64,000 nt of DNA from Exiguobacterium artemiae 255-15 (lineage in GTDB: Bacteria; Bacillota; Bacilli; Exiguobacteriales; Exiguobacteriaceae): NCBI RefSeq assembly GCF_000019905.1, contig NC_010556.1:2134001-2198000 (forward strand), written 5' to 3'. Numbering within the stretch: position 1 is the stretch's first letter; each line of letters begins with the position of its first letter. Below the pieces are notes generated by a model that made no database searches, had not been told where the DNA came from, and saw nothing but the letters and a program-made list of their open reading frames with translations. Positions 8,043 through 17,689 of the stretch are shown here, piece after piece. The position numbers and the translations under genes are program-made.

Positions 8043-8735
8043 TCATACCGTCTGAGGCTCGGCATTTGTTCTGATTCGGAAGTGTTGTTGTTTCAATTCG
8101 ATGATATGATCTGCTGCACGGGCAACTTCCGCTGAATGTGTCACGGTAATAATACAACGATTCGATTCATGTGCAAGTCGTTTAAACAGTTCAATGATAT
8201 CGGCAGCTGTTTTTTCATCCAGAGCACCGGTCGGCTCATCTGCCAAAATGATCGGCGCCTCCGTTGCCAGTGCACGGGCAATAGCTACACGTTGCTGTTG
8301 ACCGCCACTTAGTTGAAGCACTTTTTTCTCGGCATGTGTTTCATCTAGTCCGACTTGAGCGAGCAGATCTAAAGCGTGACTTCTTTTCGATTTGACCTTT
8401 CTCCCACTCAATTCCAGCGCCACGATGATATTGTCAATCGCATTCAGATACGTCAGTAAATTAAAGGCTTGAAATACGGTTGCAGCATGACGTGAGCGGT
8501 ATCTTGTTAAACCAATTTTTCGCAAGTCTCGTCCATCATACTCAATTTGTCCTTCAGTAGGTGAATCGAGACCACTCAGCAAACTGAGTGCAGTCGTTTT
8601 CCCAGATCCCGATTCGCCAAGAACAGCGTAAAAGTGACCGGCTTTAAATTCAATCGATACATTTTTTAAGATATGTTGAATCTTACTTCCCGATGTATAG
8701 GCATACGAGACATCATTCATTTTTAAGATAGTCAT
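8043..8735 (-). CDS. ABC transporter ATP-binding protein (MacB/LolD type)
   Basis: A 230-residue ATPase with Walker A GESGSGKTT, Q-loop (VFQAFNLLTYL), signature LSGGQQQRVAIARAL, Walker B IILADEPTGALDE and H-loop VTHS. The TGALDE form and short length are typical of ATPases that pair with FtsX/MacB-type permeases. These drive mechanical transport or substrate extrusion rather than a classical channel. It follows its permease gene by four bases and is the last gene of the operon. The substrate is not evident; antimicrobial peptides or lipoproteins are possibilities from family knowledge only. Confidence 0.93.
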   Translation of the reverse strand: MTILKMNDVSYAYTSGSKIQHILKNVSIEFKAGHFYAVLGESGSGKTTALSLLSGLDSPTEGQIEYDGRDLRKIGLTRYRSRHAATVFQAFNLLTYLNAIDNIIVALELSGRKVKSKRSHALDLLAQVGLDETHAEKKVLQLSGGQQQRVAIARALATEAPIILADEPTGALDEKTAADIIELFKRLAHESNRCIITVTHSAEVARAADHIIELKQQHFRIRTNAEPQTV

Positions 8736-8739
8736 TGGA

Positions 8740-10167
8740 TTAATCCTCCCGTAACAAAATTTCTTTTGGATTCATACGCAGTAAGGCGACTGATGGGAAC
8801 AGAACGGACAAGAAGACGATCAAGCTTCCGATCTCCATTACCTGAATTAGTGTCACCCAGTCGATATTAGTCGTCATTTCGGTGATTTGCGGAATACTGT
8901 TCAGCATTTGTTGTCCGGGACCGCCCGGACCTCCAAATCCGGTTTGTGTCGCAACCGTACTTGTTGCTTCCGTCACTTCTCGGCTGAGCAGTTGATCTGT
9001 CATAAACTGAGAGGTCATGCCGCCTGTTGCATATGTGATCAGGAAAGCAACCGTTGCAACCGCAAACGTCTCAATCAACAATTGTCCCATCAATTTGGAA
9101 CGTTTTTCACCCATCGCAAGTAAAATCCCCATTTCTTTTCGGCGTTCACGAACAGACAATAAAATCAACAACGCTAAAATCAATCCCCCTGCAATGCTGA
9201 CGAGATATACAACCGATTTAGAAAACGAAGCAACCTGTTCGATTGGTCCGACCATCTTTTGATAAGCCGCATCATTAGCATCAAGCATATACGTATCCCA
9301 GTCCAAATCACTTGCTGCAAGTTGCGCTTCTTTTTTAAAGGTCGCAATCGTTGCCGGATCTTTTAATGTATACACAACACTCGATACACTGACTTCTCCA
9401 TCTTCTGTCGCAAAATCAGCTAACGTATCATTCGAGACATACATCTGGTTCATCGGATCCATGAAACCGGCGGCCTGGAAACCAGCATCGGATGTCGCTT
9501 CCGTCGATGACGACAGACCGATAATCGTCAATTTTTGAGATTGTTTTGTAGTCGTTGCTTTTAATTTAATCGTATCCCCGACCTTTAAATCGTTTTCTGA
9601 TGCTAAGTTTTCATCAATGACGACACTGTTTTCAGGTGAATCGGTGGTCAACGCTTCCCCCTCGACTACTGTTAAGGTCCCTTCCGTGTAGGCATTTATC
9701 AGTTCCATACTCGTGACACCGTTCAGGGAAAAGTCAGGTGTTGTCATCCCTTCCGGCATCTCCATCGTACCAGGACCTTTTTGTTCGGAATCAGACGTTT
9801 CCGTCGATTCACTGGTTACTGGATCGACACTACTGGAAGTGGCGGTTGCTTGTGATAAGTAATTGACAGATTTGACTTCGCTGAGATTAGCAACCGCTTC
9901 AATCTCTTTCAGACTAATCGCCTGTTGTTCAGGTCGCCCCCGTTCTCCGGATGCTTGTCGTTCCTGCATCTGTTTTTGTCGGTCGACTTGAAGGGTGACG
10001 GTCGCTCCGAGTTCTTTTCGTGCTTCTTCCCCTGCATTTTTTGCAGCTTCCTGGATGGCAAATCCGGATAGCACAAGTGACCCAATCACTGTCAAGATGA
10101 TCAGCATGATCAGCGTCTTTCCTTTTCGTGCAATAATACTTTTTCCTGCCCGTTTTAAAAAATTCAT
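8740..10167 (-). CDS. ABC transporter permease, FtsX/MacB family
   Basis: A 475-residue membrane protein. An N-terminal TM helix (about residues 15-35) is followed by a large extracytoplasmic MacB-like domain of about 280 residues (including VVIDENLASENDLKVGDTIK, characteristic of this domain). Three TM helices follow in the C-terminal third (about 318-340, 368-390, 438-460) with the conserved cytoplasmic loop VRERRKEMGILLAMGEKRSK. An unusual Gly/Pro-rich loop, TGFGGPGGPGQQ, lies between the last helices. It forms a transporter with the downstream ATPase. GGGAGG precedes the ATG. Function is inferred from the family only. Confidence 0.9.
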   Translation of the reverse strand: MNFLKRAGKSIIARKGKTLIMLIILTVIGSLVLSGFAIQEAAKNAGEEARKELGATVTLQVDRQKQMQERQASGERGRPEQQAISLKEIEAVANLSEVKSVNYLSQATATSSSVDPVTSESTETSDSEQKGPGTMEMPEGMTTPDFSLNGVTSMELINAYTEGTLTVVEGEALTTDSPENSVVIDENLASENDLKVGDTIKLKATTTKQSQKLTIIGLSSSTEATSDAGFQAAGFMDPMNQMYVSNDTLADFATEDGEVSVSSVVYTLKDPATIATFKKEAQLAASDLDWDTYMLDANDAAYQKMVGPIEQVASFSKSVVYLVSIAGGLILALLILLSVRERRKEMGILLAMGEKRSKLMGQLLIETFAVATVAFLITYATGGMTSQFMTDQLLSREVTEATSTVATQTGFGGPGGPGQQMLNSIPQITEMTTNIDWVTLIQVMEIGSLIVFLSVLFPSVALLRMNPKEILLRED

Positions 10168-10275
10168 ATATAAGCCTCCCTTTTTCTTCTGACTTCATCT
10201 TATCGAGCGGACCTGTAGCCAACCTGTAGTCCGACTGTATCTCAAGCGAAGAAAAAAATAGTTTATAGACATATC

Positions 10276-10310
10276 AAAAAGGGAGCTGGATTTTGATTCA
10301 TCCAGCTCCC
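10276..10310 (-). terminator. Terminator of pheST
   Basis: A 10-bp stem, GGGAGCTGGA (10281-10290) with TCCAGCTCCC (10301-10310), has T-runs on both strands. On the minus strand it follows pheT. It could also stop plus-strand read-through toward pheT. Confidence 0.85.
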
Positions 10311-10350
10311 TTTTCCGGGTAATCATTCACTTTTAAAAAGGTATAAACGA

Positions 10351-12747
10351 TTAAGAACGCAATTCGGCTTTAAACGATGATTGAAGGGCTTCAATGACTT
10401 GTTGATGAGCTGTCGTGACCTCTTCATCGACGAGTGTCCGTTCTTTATTTTGATAACGGAGCGAGAAGGCAAACGACTTCTGATCCGCTCCAACATTATC
10501 ACCGGTATAGACATCAAACAGTTCCACTTGCTTCAATAATGGTCCTGCAGCTTGCATGATGACGGCTTCGACTTCGCTCGCAGATACAGAACGGTCGAGA
10601 ACAATCGCGACGTCACGCGTCATTGACGGGAAACGTGAAATTTCCTGATAGACACGGGCTACTTTAGAGTGTAGTGCCATCGCATCGAGTTCGAAGACAT
10701 AGACCTCCTTCAGACCGTATTCTTCTTTCGATAAGCCGGGGTGAACTTGTCCGACAAATCCAATCGCTTCCCCGTCAAGGAGAATTCGTGCCGTCCGGCC
10801 CGGGTGCATCGACTGCATTGCTGCCGCTTCATACGTTAACGGCACATCAAGCGCCTCAGCCAGCGTCTCGACGATTCCTTTTATGACAAAGAAGTCCGTT
10901 TTGACGTGCGTTCCGTGAACACGATGTTGCTCTGCCAGACCGACCATGATGCCTGCGAGCATTTCCTGTTCAAGCGGTAATGTCTCAAGTGAGGCATCAC
11001 GTTGCAGATAAACACTTCCGAGTTCGTAGTAGGCAAGATCAGCATGTTGTCGTGCCACATTATGTTGTGCGACTTCCAGCAGTCCCGGAATCAAGGATGT
11101 CCGAAGCGTGGAACGGGCTTCACTGATCGGCATCGCCAATTTAACCGGATGCAAATCTTGCTGTTCATTGAATTGCATCGCACGTTGCTCACTTGTCAAC
11201 GAGTACGTGATGGCTTGTGAAAGACCAGCACCTTGAAGAAGCTGACGCATCTTACGACGGTGTTGGTTACGTTTTGGTAAGAAACCGCGGCTTGCTTCGC
11301 GCGGCAGGCTCGACGTCAGCGCATCATATCCGTAAAGACGGGCAACCTCTTCCGCTAAATCGGCCGGAATCATCAAGTCTTGACGACGTGTCGGGACACT
11401 GACTGTCAATGCATCTGCCGACAATTCGACTTCAAGACCAAGACGCTCGAGCAGATCCTTCATGACCGTTCCTTCGATTTCCATACCAAGGCGGTGATTG
11501 ATGTACGAAACACTGCCTTCAATCAGATGATCCTCCAGTTGAAGCGTACCGGCTTCAGCCGTTCCGGATAATACTGTACCTCCTGCCAGTTCAGCAATCA
11601 GCATCGCGGCCCGGTCCAGCGCTAACACGACACGACGCGGATCGACACCTTTTTCAAAACGCGAGCTCGAATCCGATCGAAGACCGAGAACACGGCTTGT
11701 TTTCCGAACCGATGTCGGTGCAAAATAGGCAGACTCAAGGACGATGGACGTCGTCGCAGAATCCACTTCCGTATTCGCGCCCCCCATGACACCGGCAAGC
11801 GCCACTGGACGTTCACCGTCTGTGATGACGAGCATCGACGGATCAAGTGTCCGTTCGACTTCATCAAGAGTTTGGAACGTTTCACCGGCTTTTGCCTGGC
11901 GAACGACGATTTGTTGCCCCAGTTTGTTGGCATCAAACGCATGCAACGGCTGTCCCGTCTCCAGCAAAACGAAGTTCGTGATGTCGACGACGTTGTTGAT
12001 CGGGCGGATTCCGTTCGCGATTAGACGATTTTTTAACCAGAGCGGCGATTCCCCGATTGTAATATCGCGAATTTCACGGGCCGCATAAAACGTACAGGCT
12101 TCCGAATCCAGTTGAACAGTTACTGCAGTCGACGATGCTGCTTCCGGTACTTCGACAGACGGAAAAACAGGTGTCGTGTTCAAGATGCCGGCTACTTCAT
12201 GCGCTACCCCATACATGCTCAAACAATCAGAACGGTTTGGCGTCAACCCGAGTTCCAGTACTTCATCGTGGAGTCCAAGCAATTCGAGGACATCTTGCCC
12301 GGGTGTGACCGGTTCACGGAACGTATGAATGCCGTCCTGTTCATCTTCCCGGATGTACTTCTTCTCGAAACCGAGTTCTTCAAGGGAACAAATCATTCCT
12401 TCCGAAACAACACCACGCAGTTTGGCACGCTTGATTTTAATGCCCGGCAGACGGGCTCCGACGCGGGCAACGATGACATCTTGTCCGGCATCGACATTCG
12501 GTGCACCGCAAACGATTTGAACCGGCTCTTCTTGTCCGATATCGACTGTCGTGACATTTAATTTATCCGCTTCCGGATGTTTTTCTTTCGTCAGGACACG
12601 ACCGACGACGATATTGTTCAAGTCAGCGTCCCGAACCTCGACACCTTCGACTTCAATCCCGCTTTTTGTAATCAAGTCAGCCAATTCCTGACCTGTCTTA
12701 TGACGAACATCAACAAATTCCTGCAACCATTGTTTTGAGACTAACAT
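10351..12747 (-). CDS. pheT: Phenylalanyl-tRNA synthetase beta subunit
   Basis: A 798-residue subunit of the alpha2-beta2 enzyme that charges tRNA-Phe. An N-terminal tRNA-binding (EMAP-like) domain (residues about 40-150, VVGRVLTKEKHPEADKLNVT) is followed by the B3/B4 editing domain (about 210-390, with RPINNVVDITNFVLLETGQP and PLHAFDANKL). B5 and the catalytic-like core come next, then a C-terminal anticodon-binding domain (about 705-798, FPSMTRDVAIVLDRSVSASE). It follows pheS by 12 bases and shares its T-box control. Length is standard for Bacillus-type PheT. Confidence 0.97.
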   Translation of the reverse strand: MLVSKQWLQEFVDVRHKTGQELADLITKSGIEVEGVEVRDADLNNIVVGRVLTKEKHPEADKLNVTTVDIGQEEPVQIVCGAPNVDAGQDVIVARVGARLPGIKIKRAKLRGVVSEGMICSLEELGFEKKYIREDEQDGIHTFREPVTPGQDVLELLGLHDEVLELGLTPNRSDCLSMYGVAHEVAGILNTTPVFPSVEVPEAASSTAVTVQLDSEACTFYAAREIRDITIGESPLWLKNRLIANGIRPINNVVDITNFVLLETGQPLHAFDANKLGQQIVVRQAKAGETFQTLDEVERTLDPSMLVITDGERPVALAGVMGGANTEVDSATTSIVLESAYFAPTSVRKTSRVLGLRSDSSSRFEKGVDPRRVVLALDRAAMLIAELAGGTVLSGTAEAGTLQLEDHLIEGSVSYINHRLGMEIEGTVMKDLLERLGLEVELSADALTVSVPTRRQDLMIPADLAEEVARLYGYDALTSSLPREASRGFLPKRNQHRRKMRQLLQGAGLSQAITYSLTSEQRAMQFNEQQDLHPVKLAMPISEARSTLRTSLIPGLLEVAQHNVARQHADLAYYELGSVYLQRDASLETLPLEQEMLAGIMVGLAEQHRVHGTHVKTDFFVIKGIVETLAEALDVPLTYEAAAMQSMHPGRTARILLDGEAIGFVGQVHPGLSKEEYGLKEVYVFELDAMALHSKVARVYQEISRFPSMTRDVAIVLDRSVSASEVEAVIMQAAGPLLKQVELFDVYTGDNVGADQKSFAFSLRYQNKERTLVDEEVTTAHQQVIEALQSSFKAELRS

Positions 12748-12759
12748 CTGTTTTCCCCC

Positions 12760-13782
12760 TTAAAACTGTTCGCTGAAGCGAACGTCATTCGTATAGAAGT
12801 GGCGAATATCATCAACACCATATTTCAACATGGCGATTCGTTCAATCCCCATTCCGAAGGCGAAACCAGACATTTTCGTACTGTCATATTCCGCCATTTC
12901 AAGCACGTGAGGGTGAACCATTCCTGCGCCCAAGATTTCAATCCAACCTGTCTGTTTACAGATGTTGCATCCTTTACCGCCACATTTGAAGCACGATACA
13001 TCGACTTCGACCGATGGTTCCGTGAACGGGAAGAAGCTCGGACGTAACCGGATTTCGCGTGCTTCACCGAACATTTGTTTAACGAATGCTTCAAGTGTTC
13101 CTTTTAAGTCTGCCATTGAAATCTCTTCACCGACGACCAGTCCTTCCACCTGCATGAATTGGTGCGAGTGTGTCGCATCATCTTCGTCTCGGCGGTACAC
13201 TTTTCCGGGACAAAGAATCCGGATCGGTTCACCTTTTGAAGCGAGCATCGTCCGGGCTTGTACCGGTGAAGTATGCGTCCGCATCAAAATCTCATCCGTG
13301 ATGTAAAACGAATCCTGCATATCGCGGGCCGGGTGATCTTTCGGTAAGTTCAACATTTCGAAGTTGAACAGATCCTGTTCGACTTCCGGACCTTCGGCAA
13401 TCGTATAACCGAGACCGACAAAGATATCTTCGATTTCATCTGTCACTTGTTGCAGTAAATGGGCTTGACCGACCTGTTTCGGACGACCGGGAAGGGTCAC
13501 ATCAATCGCTTCAAGTGCTAATTTTGCGTCCATTTCCTGTTGTTTGACATCAACAAGACGCTGTTCGAGTTCAGTTTGAATGACACTGCGGACAGCATTC
13601 GCAATTTCTCCGACGACTGGTCGTTCTTCAGCTGAAAGTTTTCCCATTCCCCGAAGCACTTCTGTAATCGGTCCCTTTTTCCCAAGGTATTTTACCCGGA
13701 CATCGTTTAATTCTTTTTGTGTACTTGCTTGATTAACGAGTTGCAACGCTTCATCACGTAAAGCTTCTAATTGTTCCCGCAT
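12760..13782 (-). CDS. pheS: Phenylalanyl-tRNA synthetase alpha subunit
   Basis: A 340-residue catalytic subunit. An N-terminal coiled coil (about residues 1-90) precedes the class II core. Motif 2 is [20 protein letters not shown] and motif 3 is [19 protein letters not shown]. The segment [20 protein letters not shown] holds four cysteines in a likely zinc knuckle, seen in many bacterial PheS. The ATG at 13782 was chosen because AAGGAG lies eight bases upstream; the upstream in-frame GTG at 13791 overlaps that site. First gene of pheST, behind a T-box leader. Confidence 0.97.
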   Translation of the reverse strand: MREQLEALRDEALQLVNQASTQKELNDVRVKYLGKKGPITEVLRGMGKLSAEERPVVGEIANAVRSVIQTELEQRLVDVKQQEMDAKLALEAIDVTLPGRPKQVGQAHLLQQVTDEIEDIFVGLGYTIAEGPEVEQDLFNFEMLNLPKDHPARDMQDSFYITDEILMRTHTSPVQARTMLASKGEPIRILCPGKVYRRDEDDATHSHQFMQVEGLVVGEEISMADLKGTLEAFVKQMFGEAREIRLRPSFFPFTEPSVEVDVSCFKCGGKGCNICKQTGWIEILGAGMVHPHVLEMAEYDSTKMSGFAFGMGIERIAMLKYGVDDIRHFYTNDVRFSEQF

Positions 13783-13804
13783 GTTCCTCACTCCTTTTCC
13801 AAAT

Positions 13805-14059
13805 AAAAAAATCGTCCCTCCGGCAAATGCCGAAGGGACGATTTAATATAATCGTGGTACCACCCTTGTTCAACTTGAAATTCTCAAGTCCTCAAGCGGC
13901 GCGGTAACGGGCGCCTCCCGTCACGATTTCTCGTGCGACTCCGGAGTGAATTCAGCTAGCAGATTCGTAAAAAAGCTCTCAGTCTAAGGCTTTTTCTCCC
14001 TGATCGAATCGTTTTCTAACCTACTCTGTTCCATCGTTGTCTAGTTAAATATGATGCTG
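13805..14059 (-). ncRNA. T-box leader of pheST
   Basis: The minus strand carries the T-box sequence AAGGGTGGTACCACG (13867-13853), followed by a terminator with arms ATCGTCCCT and AGGGACGAT (13842-13811) and a T-run. Upstream is the stem I region. In its internal loop a UUC triplet (13950-13948) directly precedes ACUC, which closes the basal stem with GAGU. UUC is a Phe codon, so uncharged tRNA-Phe would stabilise the antiterminator and turn on pheST. The 5' end was set from the predicted promoter. Confidence 0.93.
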
Positions 14060-14065
14060 TAACTC

Positions 14066-14094
14066 ACTTTAGCACGAACGTTCCTTGGATTCAA
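14066..14094 (-). promoter_or_regulatory. Promoter of the pheST T-box transcript
   Basis: On the minus strand TTGAAT (14094-14089), a 17-bp spacer and TAAAGT (14071-14066). The -35 overlaps the stop codon of the trmH-like gene. Confidence 0.55.
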
Positions 14095-14846
14095 TCAGCC
14101 GGAGCAAAATGATACAGTAAAATTCCGGCAGCAACTGCCGCATTTAAAGATTCTGCTTTTCCGCGAATCGGGATGTATGCCCGACCATCACATTGGTCGA
14201 GTAACTCTGGAGCAACACCTTGTGCTTCATTTCCGATAATCAGACCGATTGCCCCAAGGTTCTCAACGTCTGTGTACGGTTGAGCGCCACGTAAGGCAGT
14301 CCCTAAAATGAAGACTCCAAGCTCATGTAAGTCTTGAATAGCTTCTTCAAGTGACATCATGATGACCGGTAAGTGGAAAATCGAACCTTGTGTCGCCCGA
14401 AGGACTTTACTGTTATAGACATCCACTGTCCCGTGACCAATGATGACACCGTCAAAACCGGCAGCATCTGCTGTCCGAATCATCGTTCCGACATTTCCCG
14501 GATCCTGGAGACGATCGAGTAAAAGATAACGCCCGCGTTCCAAACGTTCTGTCTGCTGTTTCATTTCACAGACAGCAAAAATACCTTGTGTCGTTTCTGT
14601 CTCAGAAAGAACTTTTGCGACGGATTCATCAATCGTAATTAAATCAGCAGCATTCTTTTTCCAAGAACCCGGTACTTGAACATCTTCGCGCACGATCAAT
14701 TCTTTAATGATTCCGGCACGAACGGCTTCTTCCACTAAATGTTCCCCTTCAATCAGGAAACGTTTTGTTTGCAAGCGTCCTTTTTTAGTCAATAATTTTT
14801 TCCATTGTTTAACGATTTCGTTTTTTGGAGATGAAATGTGTTTCAT
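14091..14846 (-). CDS. TrmH/SpoU family RNA 2'-O-methyltransferase (YsgA-like)
   Basis: A 251-residue SPOUT methyltransferase. The N-terminal RNA-binding region (KNEIVKQWKKLLTKKGRLQT) resembles the L30e-like substrate domain. The SPOUT knot motifs are QDPGNVGTMIRTADAAGFDG, GLIIGNEAQGVAPELL and IPIRGKAESLNAAVAAGILL. It uses SAM to methylate ribose in rRNA or tRNA; the target nucleotide is not known for this branch. It is last in an operon with the M42 peptidase and dUTPase (3-12 base gaps). In Bacillus, ysgA also lies immediately upstream of pheS. Confidence 0.92.
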   Translation of the reverse strand: MKHISSPKNEIVKQWKKLLTKKGRLQTKRFLIEGEHLVEEAVRAGIIKELIVREDVQVPGSWKKNAADLITIDESVAKVLSETETTQGIFAVCEMKQQTERLERGRYLLLDRLQDPGNVGTMIRTADAAGFDGVIIGHGTVDVYNSKVLRATQGSIFHLPVIMMSLEEAIQDLHELGVFILGTALRGAQPYTDVENLGAIGLIIGNEAQGVAPELLDQCDGRAYIPIRGKAESLNAAVAAGILLYHFAPAD

Positions 14847-14849
14847 GGT

Positions 14850-15932
14850 TTACCCCTCGTAAATCGCTTGGACCGTCTCTGCATCTAAACGTTTCGTCAC
14901 CGCGACAATCAAGTCGACGGCAGCTTCGAAATCTGCTTTATGCATGATTGAAACGTTTGTGTGCAGGTAGCGGATCGGAACAGTCAAGGCAAGTGAAGGA
15001 ACACCCGTATGAGACAGGTGGAACTTCGCTGCATCTGTTCCGCCACCCGGTGTCAGATCCAATTGATATTTAATGTTTTCTTCTTTAGCAACTGTTGTTA
15101 CAAAATCAATCAATCCGCGATGCGCAATCATCGTCGCATCAAACAGGATGACTTGAACACCTTCTCCAAGTTTGGATAAGGCTTCACGATCCGTCATACC
15201 TGGTGTATCACCCGGAATTCCTGTATCGACTGCAAAAGCAATCGTCGGACGAAGCAGATTCGCAATCGTTTGAGCACCACGTAAACCGACTTCTTCCTGT
15301 ACCGTAGCACCGGCAAAAATCGTATTCGGGTGACCCTCTTCTTTTAAGCGTTTGATCGCTTCGATTGCAATGGCGCAACCGACACGGTTATCCCACGCTT
15401 TTGCCATCAGGAAATTATCATTTTTCATCACAGTAAATTCGCAATGCGGAACAACCGTATCTCCCGGTCGGATTCCCCACCCTTCCACTTCTTCTTTCGA
15501 AGTGGCACCGATATCGATGAACATCTCTTTGATATCGACTGGTTTATTGCGCGCTTCCGGTGGTAAAACATGAGGTGGTTTCGCACCGATGACACCTGGA
15601 ATGACTTCACCAGACGATGTGACAATATTCATACGCTGTGCAAGAAGAACCTGTCCCCACCATCCACCGAGTGGCTGGAAGCGAAGGAATCCTTTCTCAT
15701 CAATCTTCGTGACCATGAATCCGACCTCGTCCATATGCCCGGCAATCAAAATCCGTGGTGCATCTTCTCCCGCTCCTTGACGTTCGGCAAACAAACTGCC
15801 TAATCCATCTTGATGGAAGTTTTCTGCATGCGGTTCAAGATATTCACGCATTAATTGACGTACTTCTTTCTCATTTCCGGGAACACCCGTTGCGTCCGTA
15901 AGACGTTTCAGCATATGTAATTGTTCATTCAT
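14850..15932 (-). CDS. M42 family metallopeptidase (glutamyl/endoglucanase-M type aminopeptidase)
   Basis: A 360-residue dinuclear metal aminopeptidase. Metal ligands and catalytic residues are visible in order: ILIAGHMDEVGFMV (His, then catalytic Asp), AKAWDNRVGCA (bridging Asp), ATVQEEVGLRGA (catalytic Glu and metal Glu), FAVDTGIPGD (Asp) and RYLHTNVSIMHK (last His). These enzymes form large tetrahedral complexes in the cytoplasm and trim N-terminal residues from peptides. Length is normal for Bacillus YsdC. It is the middle gene of a dUTPase-M42-trmH operon. The precise residue preference is not predictable. Confidence 0.93.
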   Translation of the reverse strand: MNEQLHMLKRLTDATGVPGNEKEVRQLMREYLEPHAENFHQDGLGSLFAERQGAGEDAPRILIAGHMDEVGFMVTKIDEKGFLRFQPLGGWWGQVLLAQRMNIVTSSGEVIPGVIGAKPPHVLPPEARNKPVDIKEMFIDIGATSKEEVEGWGIRPGDTVVPHCEFTVMKNDNFLMAKAWDNRVGCAIAIEAIKRLKEEGHPNTIFAGATVQEEVGLRGAQTIANLLRPTIAFAVDTGIPGDTPGMTDREALSKLGEGVQVILFDATMIAHRGLIDFVTTVAKEENIKYQLDLTPGGGTDAAKFHLSHTGVPSLALTVPIRYLHTNVSIMHKADFEAAVDLIVAVTKRLDAETVQAIYEG

Positions 15933-15944
15933 CTGATTTCCTCC

Positions 15945-16427
15945 TCAGTAACCGTTGTCTTGGCGAACGTGATTCGCCTCGTTTTTTGCGACATAAGCTT
16001 TGAAAATCATTTCTTGTGTAAATCCAAGTGTAGCACCTAATGCGAGATAAGCACCAATCAGAACGTCATAACTTTGTTCTGTCCGCGAAATCGCAAACAC
16101 GTTTGTCTTATTATAGACATCCAAAAACGCATCTGTCGCTGTCAGATAGTAATCCCCTTCGACAAAGTCGTTTTTACGATAGTCTAAAGAAAGTCCTAAA
16201 GAAAGTAGAAAATGGACACCGTCGACGTACTCTTCGAGAATCGTAACTTGAGCCGATGGTCCTTTTGTCGACCAGAATTTAAAACAACGCGTTTCGTTCG
16301 CAAGTTCACCAAGCTCCACTAATAGCGCCAGCAAACGTTCATCAAATTGATTTCCCGTCAAATTATGTTCTGACTGAATCCGTTTATCCAATTGTTCCTG
16401 CATTTCAAAAAGTGTCAACCAGTCCAT
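15945..16427 (-). CDS. dUTP diphosphatase, all-alpha dimeric type
   Basis: A 160-residue protein with the all-alpha NTP pyrophosphohydrolase pattern. The magnesium-binding acids are in LVELGELANETRCFKFW (ExxE-like) and LEEYVDGVHFLLSLGL (ExxxD). This places it with dimeric dUTPases such as those of Bacillus and its phages, not the trimeric Dut family. It would hydrolyse dUTP to dUMP, limiting uracil incorporation and feeding thymidylate synthesis. AGGAG precedes ATG 16427. It is the first gene of the operon with the M42 peptidase and trmH. A related nucleotide could be the substrate. Confidence 0.88.
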   Translation of the reverse strand: MDWLTLFEMQEQLDKRIQSEHNLTGNQFDERLLALLVELGELANETRCFKFWSTKGPSAQVTILEEYVDGVHFLLSLGLSLDYRKNDFVEGDYYLTATDAFLDVYNKTNVFAISRTEQSYDVLIGAYLALGATLGFTQEMIFKAYVAKNEANHVRQDNGY

Positions 16428-16499
16428 CTTAATTCTCCTTTTAATCTAAAAAAATTGCCTCAGCCCATAAAATGCGCTTTTTTATTTTACCATGAATCC

Positions 16500-16532
16500 A
16501 AAAAAAACGTCGGAGAATTAAATTCCCCGACG
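16500..16532 (-). terminator. Terminator of infC-rpmI-rplT
   Basis: On the minus strand CGTCGGGGAAT (16532-16522) pairs with ATTCTCCGACG (16518-16508) across a short AT loop, with one G/T wobble, followed by eight T. Confidence 0.85.
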
Positions 16533-16543
16533 AATTGTAGAAC

Positions 16544-16903
16544 TTAAGCGTTCAATTTTGCTTTTGCTGTATCAGCAAGTGAAGCAAATGCAGTTGCATC
16601 TGTAACTGCGAGGTCAGCGAGCATCTTACGGTTAACGTCGATACCTGCTAATTTAAGACCATGCATCATGCGGCTGTAAGAAAGACCGTTGATACGTGCA
16701 GCCGCATTGATCCGAGTGATCCAGAGGCGACGGAAGTCACGTTTCTTTTGACGACGGTCACGGTAAGCATACATGAGAGATTTCATGACCTGCTGTTTTG
16801 CAACCTTGAAGAGTGTATGTTTCGAGCCGTAGTAGCCCTTAGCTAATTTGAGTTGTTTTTTACGACGTTGACGAGTCGTATATCCGCCTTTTACGCGTGG
16901 CAT
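16544..16903 (-). CDS. rplT: 50S ribosomal protein L20
   Basis: A 119-residue, strongly basic protein beginning [20 protein letters not shown] with the conserved [20 protein letters not shown] region. L20 is an early assembly protein that binds 23S rRNA. In Bacillus it also binds the infC leader and represses the operon. It is the last of infC-rpmI-rplT and is followed by a terminator. Confidence 0.98.
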   Translation of the reverse strand: MPRVKGGYTTRQRRKKQLKLAKGYYGSKHTLFKVAKQQVMKSLMYAYRDRRQKKRDFRRLWITRINAAARINGLSYSRMMHGLKLAGIDVNRKMLADLAVTDATAFASLADTAKAKLNA

Positions 16904-16940
16904 ATAAATTCCCTCCTAAATCTGTGTACGATTGGGTAAA

Positions 16941-17135
16941 TTACTTAGCGATCATGTGACGGATACGTTTAAAGTCACCCGATGATACCATGCTAGCTTT
17001 ACGTAATTTACGTTTCGCTTTAGTTGATTTGTTACCGAATAAGTGGCTTGTGTAAGCACGACCACGTTTCAATTTACCAGAAGCAGTACGTTTGAAACGC
17101 TTAGAAGCACCGCGGTGCGATTTCATTTTAGGCAT
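16941..17135 (-). CDS. rpmI: 50S ribosomal protein L35
   Basis: A 64-residue basic protein, [20 protein letters not shown], the standard L35 sequence. It lies between infC and rplT in the conserved operon and is part of the large ribosomal subunit. Confidence 0.98.
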   Translation of the reverse strand: MPKMKSHRGASKRFKRTASGKLKRGRAYTSHLFGNKSTKAKRKLRKASMVSSGDFKRIRHMIAK

Positions 17136-17162
17136 GAGAGATTCCCTCCTACTTCGATTCGA

Positions 17163-17678
17163 TTAGTCTTCTTTCTTTGGAGCAAGCACTAGGAACATGC
17201 TGCGTCCTTCCATCTTCGGTCTCTGTTCAATGACACCGAACTCGCTTAATTCTGTAGCGAGACGTTCGAGGACACGTCTACCGATTTCTGAGTGAGTGAT
17301 GGCACGTCCGCGGAAACGAATACTCGCTTTCACTTTGTTGCCGTTCTCCAAGAATTTCTTCGCATTACGGAATTTCGTTTGGAAGTCATTCTCCTCGATC
17401 GTCGGGCTGAGACGGACTTCTTTCATCTGAATCACTTTCTGATTCTTCCGAGTTTCTTTGTCCTTTTTTTGCAACTCAAAACGGTATTTACCGTAGTCCA
17501 TGATTTTACATACAGGCGGTGTCGCTTGTGGTGCGACCATGACGAGGTCAAGGTCAGCTTCCTCAGCAAGACGTAACGCTTCCGTACGTGATTGGACTCC
17601 AAGTTGAGCGCCATCCGCTCCGATAAGACGAACTTCTCGAGCGCGAATGCCTTCATTGATTAACAGATCTTTGCTAAT
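17163..17678 (-). CDS. infC: Translation initiation factor IF-3, AUU start
   Basis: A 171-residue factor, [20 protein letters not shown] at the N terminus, with the IF3 N domain (residues 1-80), a basic linker and the C domain ([20 protein letters not shown]). IF3 checks start codon pairing on the 30S subunit. The frame is open far upstream with an ATG at 17693, but that ATG is part of the GGAGGT ribosome binding site. Seven bases after that site comes ATT at 17678, exactly where homologs begin. AUU starts in infC are known from other bacteria and allow IF3 to limit its own synthesis. First gene of infC-rpmI-rplT. Confidence 0.95.
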   Translation of the reverse strand: MSKDLLINEGIRAREVRLIGADGAQLGVQSRTEALRLAEEADLDLVMVAPQATPPVCKIMDYGKYRFELQKKDKETRKNQKVIQMKEVRLSPTIEENDFQTKFRNAKKFLENGNKVKASIRFRGRAITHSEIGRRVLERLATELSEFGVIEQRPKMEGRSMFLVLAPKKED

Positions 17679-17689
17679 GGTTAGCACCT

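Noticed and set aside
7868-8074. Open frame of 68 codons after the MFS gene
   Set aside because: It runs through the antisense of the ABC operon terminator and has no ribosome binding site; composition is not protein-like.
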